Shown one piece after another: positions 34,619-42,986 of a DNA stretch of 64,000 nt. The notes under the pieces are model-generated. The model ran no database searches and was not told the DNA's origin. It saw only the letters and a program-made list of their open reading frames with translations. How positions within the stretch are numbered: the first letter of the stretch is position 1; every line of letters begins with the position of its first letter. The DNA is from Streptomyces sp. CB02009 (GTDB lineage Bacteria; Actinomycetota; Actinomycetes; Streptomycetales; Streptomycetaceae): positions 495,687 to 559,686 of the forward strand of contig NZ_LIVV01000004.1 of assembly GCF_001905825.1 (NCBI RefSeq), given 5' to 3'. A program made the position numbers and the translations under genes.

Positions 34619-36079
34619 TCAGCCCTTCAGCGCGGCCATCCACGCCTCGACCTCGTCGGCGTGGCGCGGCAGCGCGTCCGAGAGGTTCCGGTTGCCGTCC
34701 TCGGTGACGAGGATGTCGTCCTCGATCCGGACGCCGATGCCGCGGTACTCCTCGGGCACGGTCAGGTCGTCGGCCTGGAAGTACAGACCCGGCTCGACCG
34801 TCAGGCACATGCCCGGCGCGAGGGTCGTGTCGACGTAGGCCTCGGTGCGCGCGGCGGCGCAGTCGTGGACGTCCATGCCGAGCATGTGACCGGTGCCGTG
34901 CAGGGTCCAGCGGCGCTGGAGGCCGAGCTCCAGGACGCGCTCGACCGGTCCCTCGACGAGGCCCCACTCGACGAGCTTCTCGGCGAGGACGCGCTGGGCG
35001 GCGTCGTGGAAGTCGCGGTAGGCGGCGCCGGGCTTCACCGCGGCGATGCCGGCCTCCTGCGCCTCGTACACGGCGTCGTAGATCTTGCGCTGGAGCTCGG
35101 TGTACCGGCCGTTGATCGGCAGGGTGCGGGTGATGTCCGCGGTGTAGAGCTCGGTGGTCTCGACGCCGGCGTCGAGCAGCAGCAGGTCGCCGGAGCGGAC
35201 GTCGCCGTCGTTGCGTACCCAGTGCAGGGTGGTGGCGTGCGGGCCGGCGGCGCAGATGGAGCCGTAGCCGATGTCGTTGCCCTCGACGCGGGCGCGGAGG
35301 AAGAACGTTCCCTCGATGTAGCGCTCGCTGGTGGCCTCGGCCTTGTCGAGGACCTTGACGACGTCCTCGAAGCCGCGGGCGGTGGAGGCGCAGGCCTTCT
35401 CCAGCTCGGCGACCTCGAAGGAGTCCTTGATGAGGCGGGCCTCGGAGAGGTAGACGCGGAGTTCCTCGTCGCGCTCGGCGGTGACCTTGTCGGTCAGCGC
35501 GGCCTCGATGCCGGCGTCGTGGCCGCGGACGTTGCGGACGGGGCCGGTGGCCTCGCGCAGCGACTCGGCCAGCTCGCGGACGTCCTTCGCGGGGACGCCG
35601 AGGAGCTGCTCGGCCTCGGTGAGGGAGTGGCGGCGGCCGACCCACAGCTCGCCCTGGCCGTCGAGCCAGAACTCGCCGTTCTCGCGGTCGGAGCGCGGCA
35701 GCAGGTAGATCGTCGCCTCGTGGCCGCTCTTCGTCGGCTCCAGGACGAGGACGCCGTCCTGGGTCTGGTCGCCGGTGAGGTACGCGTACTCGGTGGAGGC
35801 GCGGAAGGCGTACTCGGTGTCGTTCGACCGGGTCTTCAGCCGGCCGGCCGGGATCACCAGGCGCTCGCCCGGGAAGCGGGCGGAGAGCGCGGCGCGGCGC
35901 TCGGCGGTCCTGTCGGCCTGGGCGATCGGCTCCAGGCCGCGCAGCTCGGTGTCGGCCCAGCCGGACTTCATGTTCTCGGCCAGCTCGTCGGAGACGCCCG
36001 GGTACAGGCCGTTCTTCCGCTGCTTGATCGCCTGTTCCTCAGTCTCTTCCGGGGTCTCCGGCGTGAGCTCCTCGGCCAC
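34619..36079 (-). CDS. pepP: aminopeptidase P family (M24B) metallopeptidase
   Basis: A 486-aa Xaa-Pro aminopeptidase that removes an N-terminal residue preceding proline. The N-terminal creatinase-like domain (about 35-210) is followed by the pita-bread catalytic domain. The five metal ligands are visible as LLLLDAGVET and TADITRTLP (Asp, Asp), HGTGHMLGMDVHD (His), LTVEPGLYF (Glu) and GVRIEDDILVT (Glu). The first 30 residues are acidic and probably disordered. Length fits bacterial/actinobacterial aminopeptidase P. The gene is monocistronic; its upstream gap (36080-36218) contains a CGTACG direct repeat but no assigned promoter. Confidence 0.95.
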   Translation of the reverse strand: MAEELTPETPEETEEQAIKQRKNGLYPGVSDELAENMKSGWADTELRGLEPIAQADRTAERRAALSARFPGERLVIPAGRLKTRSNDTEYAFRASTEYAYLTGDQTQDGVLVLEPTKSGHEATIYLLPRSDRENGEFWLDGQGELWVGRRHSLTEAEQLLGVPAKDVRELAESLREATGPVRNVRGHDAGIEAALTDKVTAERDEELRVYLSEARLIKDSFEVAELEKACASTARGFEDVVKVLDKAEATSERYIEGTFFLRARVEGNDIGYGSICAAGPHATTLHWVRNDGDVRSGDLLLLDAGVETTELYTADITRTLPINGRYTELQRKIYDAVYEAQEAGIAAVKPGAAYRDFHDAAQRVLAEKLVEWGLVEGPVERVLELGLQRRWTLHGTGHMLGMDVHDCAAARTEAYVDTTLAPGMCLTVEPGLYFQADDLTVPEEYRGIGVRIEDDILVTEDGNRNLSDALPRHADEVEAWMAALKG

Positions 36080-36218
36080 GGGTCTGCCTCCTCTTGGTAC
36101 GACACTGAACCCCCACCATCGTACGGTCGTACGGAAGGGGGCCCAGGGCCGGAAGACCCATTACCGGAATGTCACGCTCCGCTTACGTGCGCCCACGCGA
36201 GCGGCCACCCCGTGCCGC

Positions 36219-37670
36219 TCAGTCGAAGCGGGCGGCGAGCAGGACCACGTCCTCCCCGTCCGCTGCGGTGTCGAGACCCTCGGGCAGCATGGCCCGCAGG
36301 ACGTGGTCGGCGACGGCGCCCGGGTCGCCGCGGTCCGCCCTCGGCACGCTCGACGCCGCCGCGTGGAGCCGCGCGAAAGCCCGGTCCATGGCGTCGCCGG
36401 TACGGCGGAGCAGCCCGTCGGTGTAGAGAAGCACCGTTTCTCCGGGCTCCGGGGACAGCTCCACGCTCGGTGCCTCCCAGCAGGACAGCATCCCGAGCGG
36501 GGCCGAGAGCGAGGTCTCGACGAACTCGGTGCGCCGCTCGCCGATGACCAGCGGTGGAGCGTGCCCCGCGCCGGCGAGGACGATCCGGCGCCGCGCCGGT
36601 TCGGCGTACGCGAAGAGCGCGGTCGCCGAGCGGGCCGGTTCCGTGAGCCGCAGCAGGAGCTCCAGGTCGGAGAGGACGGCGACGGGGTCCTCGCCCTCCA
36701 TCACCGCGTACGCGCGCAGGGAGGCGCGCAGTCGGCCCATGGCCGCGAGCGCGCTCGGTCCGGTGCCGGAGACCGAGCCGACGGCGAGGCCGAGGGCGCC
36801 CTCGGGCAGCGGCAGCGCGTCGTACCAGTCGCCGCCGCCCCGGGGGTTGGTGCGGTGGCGGGCGGCGAGCTGGACGCCGGGGACGCGGGGGAGACGGCTG
36901 GGAAGCAGCTCCTCGGCGATGGTGGCGACCTGCACGCGGGCGCGTTCGACCTGGAGGAGACGGGCCAGGTGCTCGGTGGCGAAGCGGCCGTAGAGCCCGA
37001 TGAGGTGGCGCTGGCGGTCGGTGGGCTCGGCGGGCTCGTCGTAGAGCCAGACGGCGGCGCCGAGCCGGCCGGCCTCCTCGGTGGCGAGCGGGAGGGCGTA
37101 GCTGGCGGCGTAGCCCAGGCGGGCGGCGACCTCGCGGTGGCGCGGGTCGAGGCCCTCCTCGGTGCGGACGTCGCGGATGGCGATCGGGTCGGGGACCCGC
37201 TCGGGGTGGACCGGATCGGGGAGGCCGTCGAGGAGGCGGCCGTAGCCGCCGGCGCCGCGCGGGACGGTCTCGATCGTGCCGAGGTCCGCGTGGGCGAGGC
37301 CGAGGCCGATGGTGGAGGCCGGGCCGAGGCCGTCGGCCGGTTCGAGGACGGCCATGCCGCGGCGGGCCCCGACGAGGGCGGAACCGGCGCCGAGGACCTC
37401 GCGGAGGGCCTCGTCGAGGGAGGCGGTCCTGATGAGCCGCTCGGTGAGTTCGTGGAGGGTGGTGAGGTCGGAGACCCAGGAGGCGAGCCGGTCCTGGATC
37501 AGCGCTCCCGGTGGGGAGACCGGTTCGGAGGGTGCCGCCGCCGCGGGGACCCCGGGGAGGGGCGCCGTAGTGTGCGGGGGCCCGGGAACCGTGGAATCGA
37601 TTCCGGCCACTTTCGGCATGTGTGGGGCGCTCATGTCAGTCGGCTTTCCGACCGGTGCGTTTGACGCCAT
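36219..37670 (-). CDS. GAF-domain PP2C/SpoIIE-type serine/threonine phosphatase
   Basis: A roughly 483-aa phosphatase of the RsbU/SpoIIE class that dephosphorylates anti-anti-sigma factors. A Pro/Ala-rich N-terminus (about 1-60) precedes a GAF sensor domain (about 75-230) and a C-terminal PP2C domain starting with QVATIAEELLPSRLPRVPGV, containing GGDWYDALPL (metal-binding Asp) and ending DGEDVVLLAARFD. Start uncertain: ATG 37670 has GGGGG 9 bases upstream; ATG 37688 and ATG 37634 are alternatives. The two RsbW-like proteins at 34096 and 41253 are candidate members of the same signalling network, but no anti-anti-sigma gene is next to it. Confidence 0.88.
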   Translation of the reverse strand: MASNAPVGKPTDMSAPHMPKVAGIDSTVPGPPHTTAPLPGVPAAAAPSEPVSPPGALIQDRLASWVSDLTTLHELTERLIRTASLDEALREVLGAGSALVGARRGMAVLEPADGLGPASTIGLGLAHADLGTIETVPRGAGGYGRLLDGLPDPVHPERVPDPIAIRDVRTEEGLDPRHREVAARLGYAASYALPLATEEAGRLGAAVWLYDEPAEPTDRQRHLIGLYGRFATEHLARLLQVERARVQVATIAEELLPSRLPRVPGVQLAARHRTNPRGGGDWYDALPLPEGALGLAVGSVSGTGPSALAAMGRLRASLRAYAVMEGEDPVAVLSDLELLLRLTEPARSATALFAYAEPARRRIVLAGAGHAPPLVIGERRTEFVETSLSAPLGMLSCWEAPSVELSPEPGETVLLYTDGLLRRTGDAMDRAFARLHAAASSVPRADRGDPGAVADHVLRAMLPEGLDTAADGEDVVLLAARFD

Positions 37671-38005
37671 AGCATCGCAAACCCCCATGTCATTCTGAGC
37701 CGCTCGATGCATCCACATGTACACGCACAAGAGGAACGATGTCCAGCATTGTCCCCACGGGACTTGTGGTGTCCGTGAGGTCGTGCGCGAGGGTTGAAGT
37801 CCCGGCGAAGTTGGCCGAAAATTGTCCCCGGTGTGCACCTTTTGCGGTCGACTGGCGTCGTTTGAAAGCGCGTCATTCCGAGCGTGCTGGGTACGTAATC
37901 GGTGACAGGCAGGGGCAGTTGGAGCTGCCCCGGAACGCGACGCGGAACCCCGGCGTCTTACATGCCGCAGGCCGCAGCCCGTCACCGAGTGGCGGGGAAC
38001 GTGTT

Positions 38006-38101
38006 CTGACCCGCCTCTGGTGCTGACCTGGCTCCACCTCGTTCTGACCTGGCTCCACCTGGTACTGAACCGCTCCATCTGGTTTCCACGTGGTTCCACC
38101 T
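38006..38101. repeat. degenerate tandem repeat, 21-bp unit, 4-5 copies
   Basis: Units of the form GTTCTGACCTGGCTCCACCTG recur about every 21 bases, best between 38019 and 38060. The 565-base gap 37671-38235 between divergent phosphatase and prim-pol-like genes otherwise shows only an AT-richer stretch at about 37690-37900, presumably promoters; no other gene is supported. One frame runs through the repeat into the prim-pol-like gene but has no family similarity. Confidence 0.7.
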
Positions 38102-38235
38102 GGTTCCGGCACGGCCGGCCCCGCTCCGACAGGGGCCGTCATCCCGCCGACCCGGTACGCGCTGATACGCACGGTGAAGTGTCCTGCACATGGTGTGATG
38201 TGGATTCGGCGTTCAACGGAAAGGAACGAGCGCTC

Positions 38236-38916
38236 ATGCGCGAGATCCTCGGAAGGCGACGCAGGCTCCGGTTCCGGCGCAAGGCGAGGACCGCCCGGCT
38301 CGACGCCGCGGTCACCTTCGCCGTCGAATGGGACTGGCCGGTCCTGCCGGGAGCGGGCCTGAGAGCGACGACCCGCACGTCCGCGGGAGCCACGTGCTCC
38401 TGCCCCGACCCCGAGTGCGTGGTGCCCGGCGCGCACCCCTACGACCCCGGACTGCTCGCGGCCACCACCGACGAGCGGATGATCCGCTGGTGGTGGACCC
38501 GGCGCCCGGACGCCCCGGTGGTGCTCGCCACGGGCGGCGGCGCGCCCTGCGCGGTCAGCCTGCCCGCGGTCGCCGGAGCGCGGGCGCTCGCCGCGCTCGA
38601 CGCCATGGGCATGCGGCTCGGCCCGGTCGTCGCGACCCCGACGCGCTGGTCGATCCTCGTGGCCCCGTACGGCCTCGAACGGCTCGGCGAGCTGCTGTAC
38701 GCGAAGGACAGCGTCCCCAGCTCGCTGCGCTTCCACGGGGAGGGCGGCTATCTGCTCCTGCCGCCCTCGGTCGCCGGGACCGGACAGGTCCGCTGGGAGC
38801 GGGCCCCGCTCGCCGGCTCGGCACGGCCGTGGCTGCCCGACGTGGAGGCGGTGGTCGACGCGCTGGTGGAGGCGAGCACCAGCACACCGGGCGGCGGGAG
38901 CCGGCTGGCCTACTGA
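38236..38916 (+). CDS. prim-pol-like (bifunctional DNA primase/polymerase N-terminal) protein, probably inactive
   Basis: A 226-aa protein with an Arg-rich start (GRRRRLRFRRKAR) and a domain resembling the prim-pol N-terminal family: a CSCPDPECVVPGAHP segment like the CGHPGAHP region, RWWWTRRPDAPVVLATGG and the late GGYLLLPPSVAGTGQVRW. In active members the strand after LATGG ends in an Asp-x-Asp metal site; here it reads APCAVSLPA, so the catalytic acids are missing. It probably binds nucleic acid or nucleotide without polymerising. ATG 38236 has AAAGGAAC 10 bases upstream. Monocistronic. The family call is from motifs only. Confidence 0.72.
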   Translation: MREILGRRRRLRFRRKARTARLDAAVTFAVEWDWPVLPGAGLRATTRTSAGATCSCPDPECVVPGAHPYDPGLLAATTDERMIRWWWTRRPDAPVVLATGGGAPCAVSLPAVAGARALAALDAMGMRLGPVVATPTRWSILVAPYGLERLGELLYAKDSVPSSLRFHGEGGYLLLPPSVAGTGQVRWERAPLAGSARPWLPDVEAVVDALVEASTSTPGGGSRLAY

Positions 38917-39133
38917 ACGGCCTCCCACCGTCATACGGCGCCGGTGGCGCACCGGCCCGCTGCGACGGGCGGCCGCACCCGCCCGCAGCGACGGGCGGCT
39001 GCCGACGCCCTTCACCCGAACGGGTGTGTCCTGGCCCGACTTGTAGGGGAAACGGGCGCGCGGCCGACCGCGCGCCCGTCGGCCGCCGCTATGTTCAGCC
39101 CACCGTTCAAGATCTCCAGCCAAGCAGGAGCAG

Positions 39134-39832
39134 GTGGGGCGCATGGGTCCGGTGAACCTCCGCGTGGTCGGACTCGGCGCCGCCGTCACGGTCGCCGTCC
39201 TGCTGCCGCTGGTCGCGACGGCGAGGCCGACGGGCGAGCCCGCGGCGAGCGGCTCCGCACGGCCGGCGGGCGCGGCCGACGCCGGGGACGCGAAGCCCGG
39301 AGACCTGCTGAAGGGGCTGGGCGTCGGCCCCCGTACCGAGCCCGGCGCCGACCCGGGCGGCGCCGCGCACCCGGCCGCCGGCGCGGCCGACCCGGTCGAC
39401 CCGGCCGACCCCGCTTCTCCCGCCTCTCCCGACACCTCGGTCACTCCCCGTCACACCCCTGCCGCTCCGGTGTCCCCGGAGCGGGTCACGCACTGTGGGC
39501 CGGAACTCGCCTCTCCCGAGGGGGTCGAGGCGCAGACCTGCGTCCTGGCGGAGGGTCCCGACACCTGGGGGCGCACGTACTACCGGAACGCGACCGGCCA
39601 GAATCTCGACGCGTTTCTGACCCTCATGGCGCCCGGCGGGCGGACCGTTCAGGTCCGCTGCCCGGTCGCCGCGCAGGACGAACCGGGAACCTGTGAAACG
39701 CCCAGGGAGCGCGGTCGGGGCGTGGCCACGGCCTATACGGCGGTAGCGGAATTCGCGGGCACCGGCGAGGGGGGCAACACCCCGCTGCTGCTGCGGGCGG
39801 GCAGCAACACGGCGGACAGCGAAGGAAGTTGA
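39134..39832 (+). CDS. hypothetical secreted protein
   Basis: A 232-aa protein with an N-terminal hydrophobic segment (VVGLGAAVTVAVLLPLVATA) acting as signal peptide or anchor. A low-complexity Ala/Pro/Asp linker follows to about residue 115 (ADPVDPADPASPASP). The C-terminal domain (about 118-232) has four cysteines (HCGPEL, QTCVLAEG, RCPVAA, TCETPRE) and looks like a small beta-sandwich with two disulphides. No family recognised. GTG 39134 is close behind AGGAG; ATG 39143 is the alternative. A strong hairpin follows at 39871. The preceding 217-base gap (38917-39133) has repeated CGACGGGCGGC stretches. Confidence 0.7.
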   Translation: MGRMGPVNLRVVGLGAAVTVAVLLPLVATARPTGEPAASGSARPAGAADAGDAKPGDLLKGLGVGPRTEPGADPGGAAHPAAGAADPVDPADPASPASPDTSVTPRHTPAAPVSPERVTHCGPELASPEGVEAQTCVLAEGPDTWGRTYYRNATGQNLDAFLTLMAPGGRTVQVRCPVAAQDEPGTCETPRERGRGVATAYTAVAEFAGTGEGGNTPLLLRAGSNTADSEGS

Positions 39833-39870
39833 GCGTCGACGCCGCGGACCTGCCGAAGGCGGACATGGAA

Positions 39871-39914
39871 AGGCCCGATCGCTGGCGACGGGGGATGCAC
39901 CAGCGACCGGGCTT
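39871..39914. terminator. hairpin between convergent genes
   Basis: AGGCCCGATCGCTGG and CCAGCGACCGGGCTT pair over 13 of 14-15 positions around a 14-base loop. It follows the secreted-protein gene and faces the convergent SEC-C gene. After it, 39915-39990 is clearly AT-richer than the rest of the window. Confidence 0.65.
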
Positions 39915-40051
39915 CCAGAACGGTAACAAGAGATCTGCTGTTCGCAAATTCGATCTCGGTTATTCGGACAGGGATTTACCCGTCCGCAGACCGGGTTGTG
40001 GCGGAAGTCACCGACTGGTCGGTCTGTCAGTCACCGATACCACGCGGGGTA

Positions 40052-41029
40052 TCAGCTGAGAGTGACCTGACGGTTCGTGAGGCCGCCCCGCGCACGCCGC
40101 TCCTCCGCGGTGAGCGGAGCGTCGGACGCGAGCGCCTCGGTCAGCCGCTCCGCGAACTCAGCGGCCGGCTTCTCGCACTCCTCGGCGGTCATCGAGGTCG
40201 GCAGGTCCCAGACCGGCACCATCAGCCCGTGGGCGCGGAACGAACCGACGAGGCGGGTGTCCGCGCCGATGGAGGTGCCGCCGGCCGCCTGGAGGCGGGC
40301 GAGCGCGTCGAGGAGCTTCTCCTCCGGGTACGGCATGACCCAGCGCAGGTGGTTCTTGTCCGGGGTCTCGCACCAGTACGCGGAGTCGACGCTCGTGAGC
40401 TTCACGGTCGGGATCGCGGCCGCGTTGGCCCGCTCCAGGGAGGCGGCGACCTCCGGGTCGGCGCCGTCGGAGGACTGCGGGATCCAGAACTCGAAGCCCG
40501 AGTGGACCTCCGGGGCGAACGCGGCGTCGGCGTCCAGCAGGTCCTGCAGACGCGGGCCCTCGGCCGGGACGCGGCGCGGCGGGACCGGCGTGCCCGGCTC
40601 GGTCTCCAGGGCGCGCTGGAGGGTGTCGGCGAGGTCCCGGGCGAGGTCGCCGGAGGTGGAGTCGTTCTGCAGGGCGAGCAGGACGGAGCCGTCGTCGCGG
40701 CGGAGCGCCGGCCACGCCATCGGCAGCACGGTCGCGAGCGTCACGGAGGGAACGCCCTCCGGGAGCCCGCCCTTGAGGGTGAGCGGCACGGTGGCGGCGG
40801 GCACCAGCTCGCGCAGCGCGACCCAGTCGCACTCGCCGGCCAGACCCTCGAAGGGGCGCTGGACGAGCTCGGTCACGGCGTGCGCGGCGGCCCGGCCGTG
40901 ACACGCCTTGTAGCGGCGGCCCGAACCGCACGGGCACGGCTCGCGCGCCCCGACGACCGGGATCTCCCCGTTCGTGACCTGTGCCTGACCGGTCTTGCCG
41001 GCCTTCGTCTGGGGGCGCTTCTTGGCCAT
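40052..41029 (-). CDS. SEC-C motif, DUF5926 family protein
   Basis: A 325-aa protein beginning with a Lys-rich segment (AKKRPQTKAGKTG) and a SEC-C zinc motif EPCPCGSGRRYKACHG (about 30-45), the type found at the C-terminus of SecA where it binds zinc. The remaining 280 residues are a conserved actinobacterial domain (DUF5926) with no known function; notable stretches are DSAYWCETPDKNHLRWVMPY and VWDLPTSM. ATG 41029 places the SEC-C motif at the usual distance. No membrane segment. Monocistronic. Possible ribosome, SecB or nucleic-acid association through the zinc motif is only an inference. Confidence 0.85.
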   Translation of the reverse strand: MAKKRPQTKAGKTGQAQVTNGEIPVVGAREPCPCGSGRRYKACHGRAAAHAVTELVQRPFEGLAGECDWVALRELVPAATVPLTLKGGLPEGVPSVTLATVLPMAWPALRRDDGSVLLALQNDSTSGDLARDLADTLQRALETEPGTPVPPRRVPAEGPRLQDLLDADAAFAPEVHSGFEFWIPQSSDGADPEVAASLERANAAAIPTVKLTSVDSAYWCETPDKNHLRWVMPYPEEKLLDALARLQAAGGTSIGADTRLVGSFRAHGLMVPVWDLPTSMTAEECEKPAAEFAERLTEALASDAPLTAEERRARGGLTNRQVTLS

Positions 41030-41252
41030 GGTGTGGCTTTCTCCCGATCGCGGCGGTGCGGTGCTTGTTCCGGGCGCGAGCCTAGCCGTACCGCGCACCG
41101 ACACCCCTCAGGCGGGCCGCTGCCCCTGGCGGGGGGCGCGTTCCGCAGGGCGCCGTGCGGAGTGCTCGTACGTCGCGGTGATCCGCGTACGGCGCCGTGC
41201 TCCGTGTAAGCGGTCGGGACCGTACGACGGCGACCCGGTCCCGCGTACGACG

Positions 41253-41768
41253 TCAATCCAGGTCGTCGTACGCGTCCAGGATGTCGAAGCGCGAGCCGCC
41301 GCCGACGCGGGACGCGAAGTCCTCGCGACGGTGTCCCGCCGTCACCACCACCCAGACCGTGACCTCGCCGGTCGCGCTGTCCCGGACGCCCCAGTCCTGG
41401 GCCAGCGCGCTGATGATGTTCAGCCCGCGGCCGCCCCGTGCGGTGACCGACGGCGTCGCCGGAACGGGCCGGGTCGGACCGCCTCCGTCCGTGACCTCGA
41501 CCCTCAGGCCGCCCGCCGGGTCCACCCGCCACGCCGCCCGTACGTCCCCGTCGCCCCGATCCGCGTGCCCCAGCGGCCTGCCGTACCGGCAGGCGTTGCT
41601 GAGCAACTCGGAAAGGATCAGCACCGCGTCGTCGACGACCGATTCGGACACCCCGCTGCGGTACAGCTCGTCCCGCATCCGGTGCCTCGCCTCACCCACG
41701 CCCGCAGGGCCATGGGGTACGGCCATGCTCGACGACGTGGGCACCTCCTGTGCCACCACCAACGCCAC
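41253..41768 (-). CDS. RsbW-like ATP-binding protein
   Basis: A 171-aa HATPase_c-fold regulatory protein. The N-box is LILSELLSNACRYGR, the G1 box is VTDGGGPTRP and the G2 region is GGRGLNIISALAQDWG. It has the same class as the protein at 34096 but with a longer beta insertion. I choose GTG 41768 because a near-consensus ribosome-binding site AAAGGAGGT lies 8 bases upstream; the frame is open to GTG 41855, but that start has no such site. It probably takes part in sigma-factor partner switching; no partner gene is adjacent. Confidence 0.87.
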   Translation of the reverse strand: MALVVAQEVPTSSSMAVPHGPAGVGEARHRMRDELYRSGVSESVVDDAVLILSELLSNACRYGRPLGHADRGDGDVRAAWRVDPAGGLRVEVTDGGGPTRPVPATPSVTARGGRGLNIISALAQDWGVRDSATGEVTVWVVVTAGHRREDFASRVGGGSRFDILDAYDDLD

Positions 41769-41957
41769 CCCCGAGACCTCCTTTGCCCCACGCCACCGTG
41801 TGAATGCCCCAATGGCCTGGACCGGAAACCGGCCAGTCCGTGTGCGATGAGGCACTCGTGACGATCGCGTACGTGGGGAACGCGCCGGTGCACTCCCCGT
41901 AAGCCCTGTAAAGCTTTGTGGCGCAAGGGGAAGAAGGGGCTGGAGCCGCTGAAATCC

Positions 41958-42779
41958 TCAGTCGCGGCGGAGCTGGGAGAGCACCTGCTTGGGGCGGTTG
42001 GTGATGATCGCGTCCACGCCGAGACGCTCGCAGAGCTCGACGTCCTCGGCCTCGTCCACGGTCCAGACGTGGACCTGGTGCCCGGCCTTCTGGAGCCGCA
42101 GGATCACGGCCGGGTGGTGGCGGACGATCCGGATCGAGGGCCCGGCGATGCGCGCGCCCGCGGGGAGCCGCCCGTCGCGCAGCCGCGGTGAGACGAACTG
42201 GGCGAGGGAGACGGTGGGGAGCGTCGGGGACGCGGCGGCGATCCGGTGCAGGGAGCGGGCCGAGAAGCTCATGACGCGTACGGGGGATTCGTCGGGGGAC
42301 GCGGGCGCGTCCAGGCCGAAACGGTTGAGGAGCTGGAGCAGCCGCTCCTCGACCTGGCCCGCCCAGCGGGTGGGGTGCTTGGTCTCGATGGCCAGCTCGA
42401 CCCGGCGGCCGGCGTCGGAGACCAGCTCGAGCAGCCGCTCCAGGGTGAGGACGGAGGTGTACCCCGGGTCGCCCCAGTCGGGGCTCTCGCCGGAGTCGTC
42501 GCGGCCCTTCCAGGTGCCGAAGTCGAGGGCGGCGAGATCGGCGAGTTCCAGGGCCGAGACGGCACCGCGGCCGTTCGACGTGCGGTCGACGCGGCGGTCG
42601 TGGACGCAGACGAGATGGCCGTCGGCGGTGAGCCTGACGTCGCACTCCAGGGCGTCGGCGCCGTCCTCGATGGCCTTCACATAGGCGGCCAGAGTGTGTT
42701 CCGGCGCGTCCTCGGAGGCTCCACGGTGGGCGACGACCTTGATGGGGGCGCTGTTCGGGTGCTGCCGTGCGTGAGTCAC
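41958..42779 (-). CDS. glycerophosphodiester phosphodiesterase
   Basis: A 273-aa cytosolic GDPD with a TIM-barrel fold that hydrolyses glycerophosphodiesters to glycerol-3-phosphate and an alcohol. Motifs are VVAHRGASEDAPEHT (catalytic His and metal Glu), LECDVRLTADGHLVCVHD (metal Glu/Asp and second His), and VELAIETKHPTRW. The C-terminal HVWTVDEAEDVELCERLGVDAIITNRP is a typical barrel end. GTG 42779 fits the family start (THARQHPNS); there is no clear ribosome-binding site. No signal peptide is seen from this start. Divergent from the HtrA-like gene. Confidence 0.92.
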   Translation of the reverse strand: MTHARQHPNSAPIKVVAHRGASEDAPEHTLAAYVKAIEDGADALECDVRLTADGHLVCVHDRRVDRTSNGRGAVSALELADLAALDFGTWKGRDDSGESPDWGDPGYTSVLTLERLLELVSDAGRRVELAIETKHPTRWAGQVEERLLQLLNRFGLDAPASPDESPVRVMSFSARSLHRIAAASPTLPTVSLAQFVSPRLRDGRLPAGARIAGPSIRIVRHHPAVILRLQKAGHQVHVWTVDEAEDVELCERLGVDAIITNRPKQVLSQLRRD

Positions 42780-42986
42780 GGCGTCATGGTGCCATTGGCG
42801 GGGCGGGGCGGGCACACCGGAAGCTGTCCGTTCTGTCCGTATATAAAGGTAGGGGGGTGAACGCACAGCTCCGCCTTACAGCGGCCTGACGTCCTGTGGG
42901 AAAAGCTGGTGCAGCACCCTGGATCCCGTAGGTGACCAGTAGGTACCCACCACCCGACCCCGCGCAGTCAACGAGGAGAGCGAGCT

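Noticed and set aside
38020..38235. In-frame N-terminal extension of the prim-pol-like gene through the 21-bp repeat (LTWLHLV repeats)
   Set aside because: The extension is just the translated repeat, has no ribosome-binding site, and the ATG at 38236 has a fair one.
41769..41855. Longer start (GTG 41855) for the second RsbW-like protein
   Set aside because: A near-consensus AAAGGAGGT lies 8 bases before GTG 41768, which yields a protein of normal length; the extension has no such signal.
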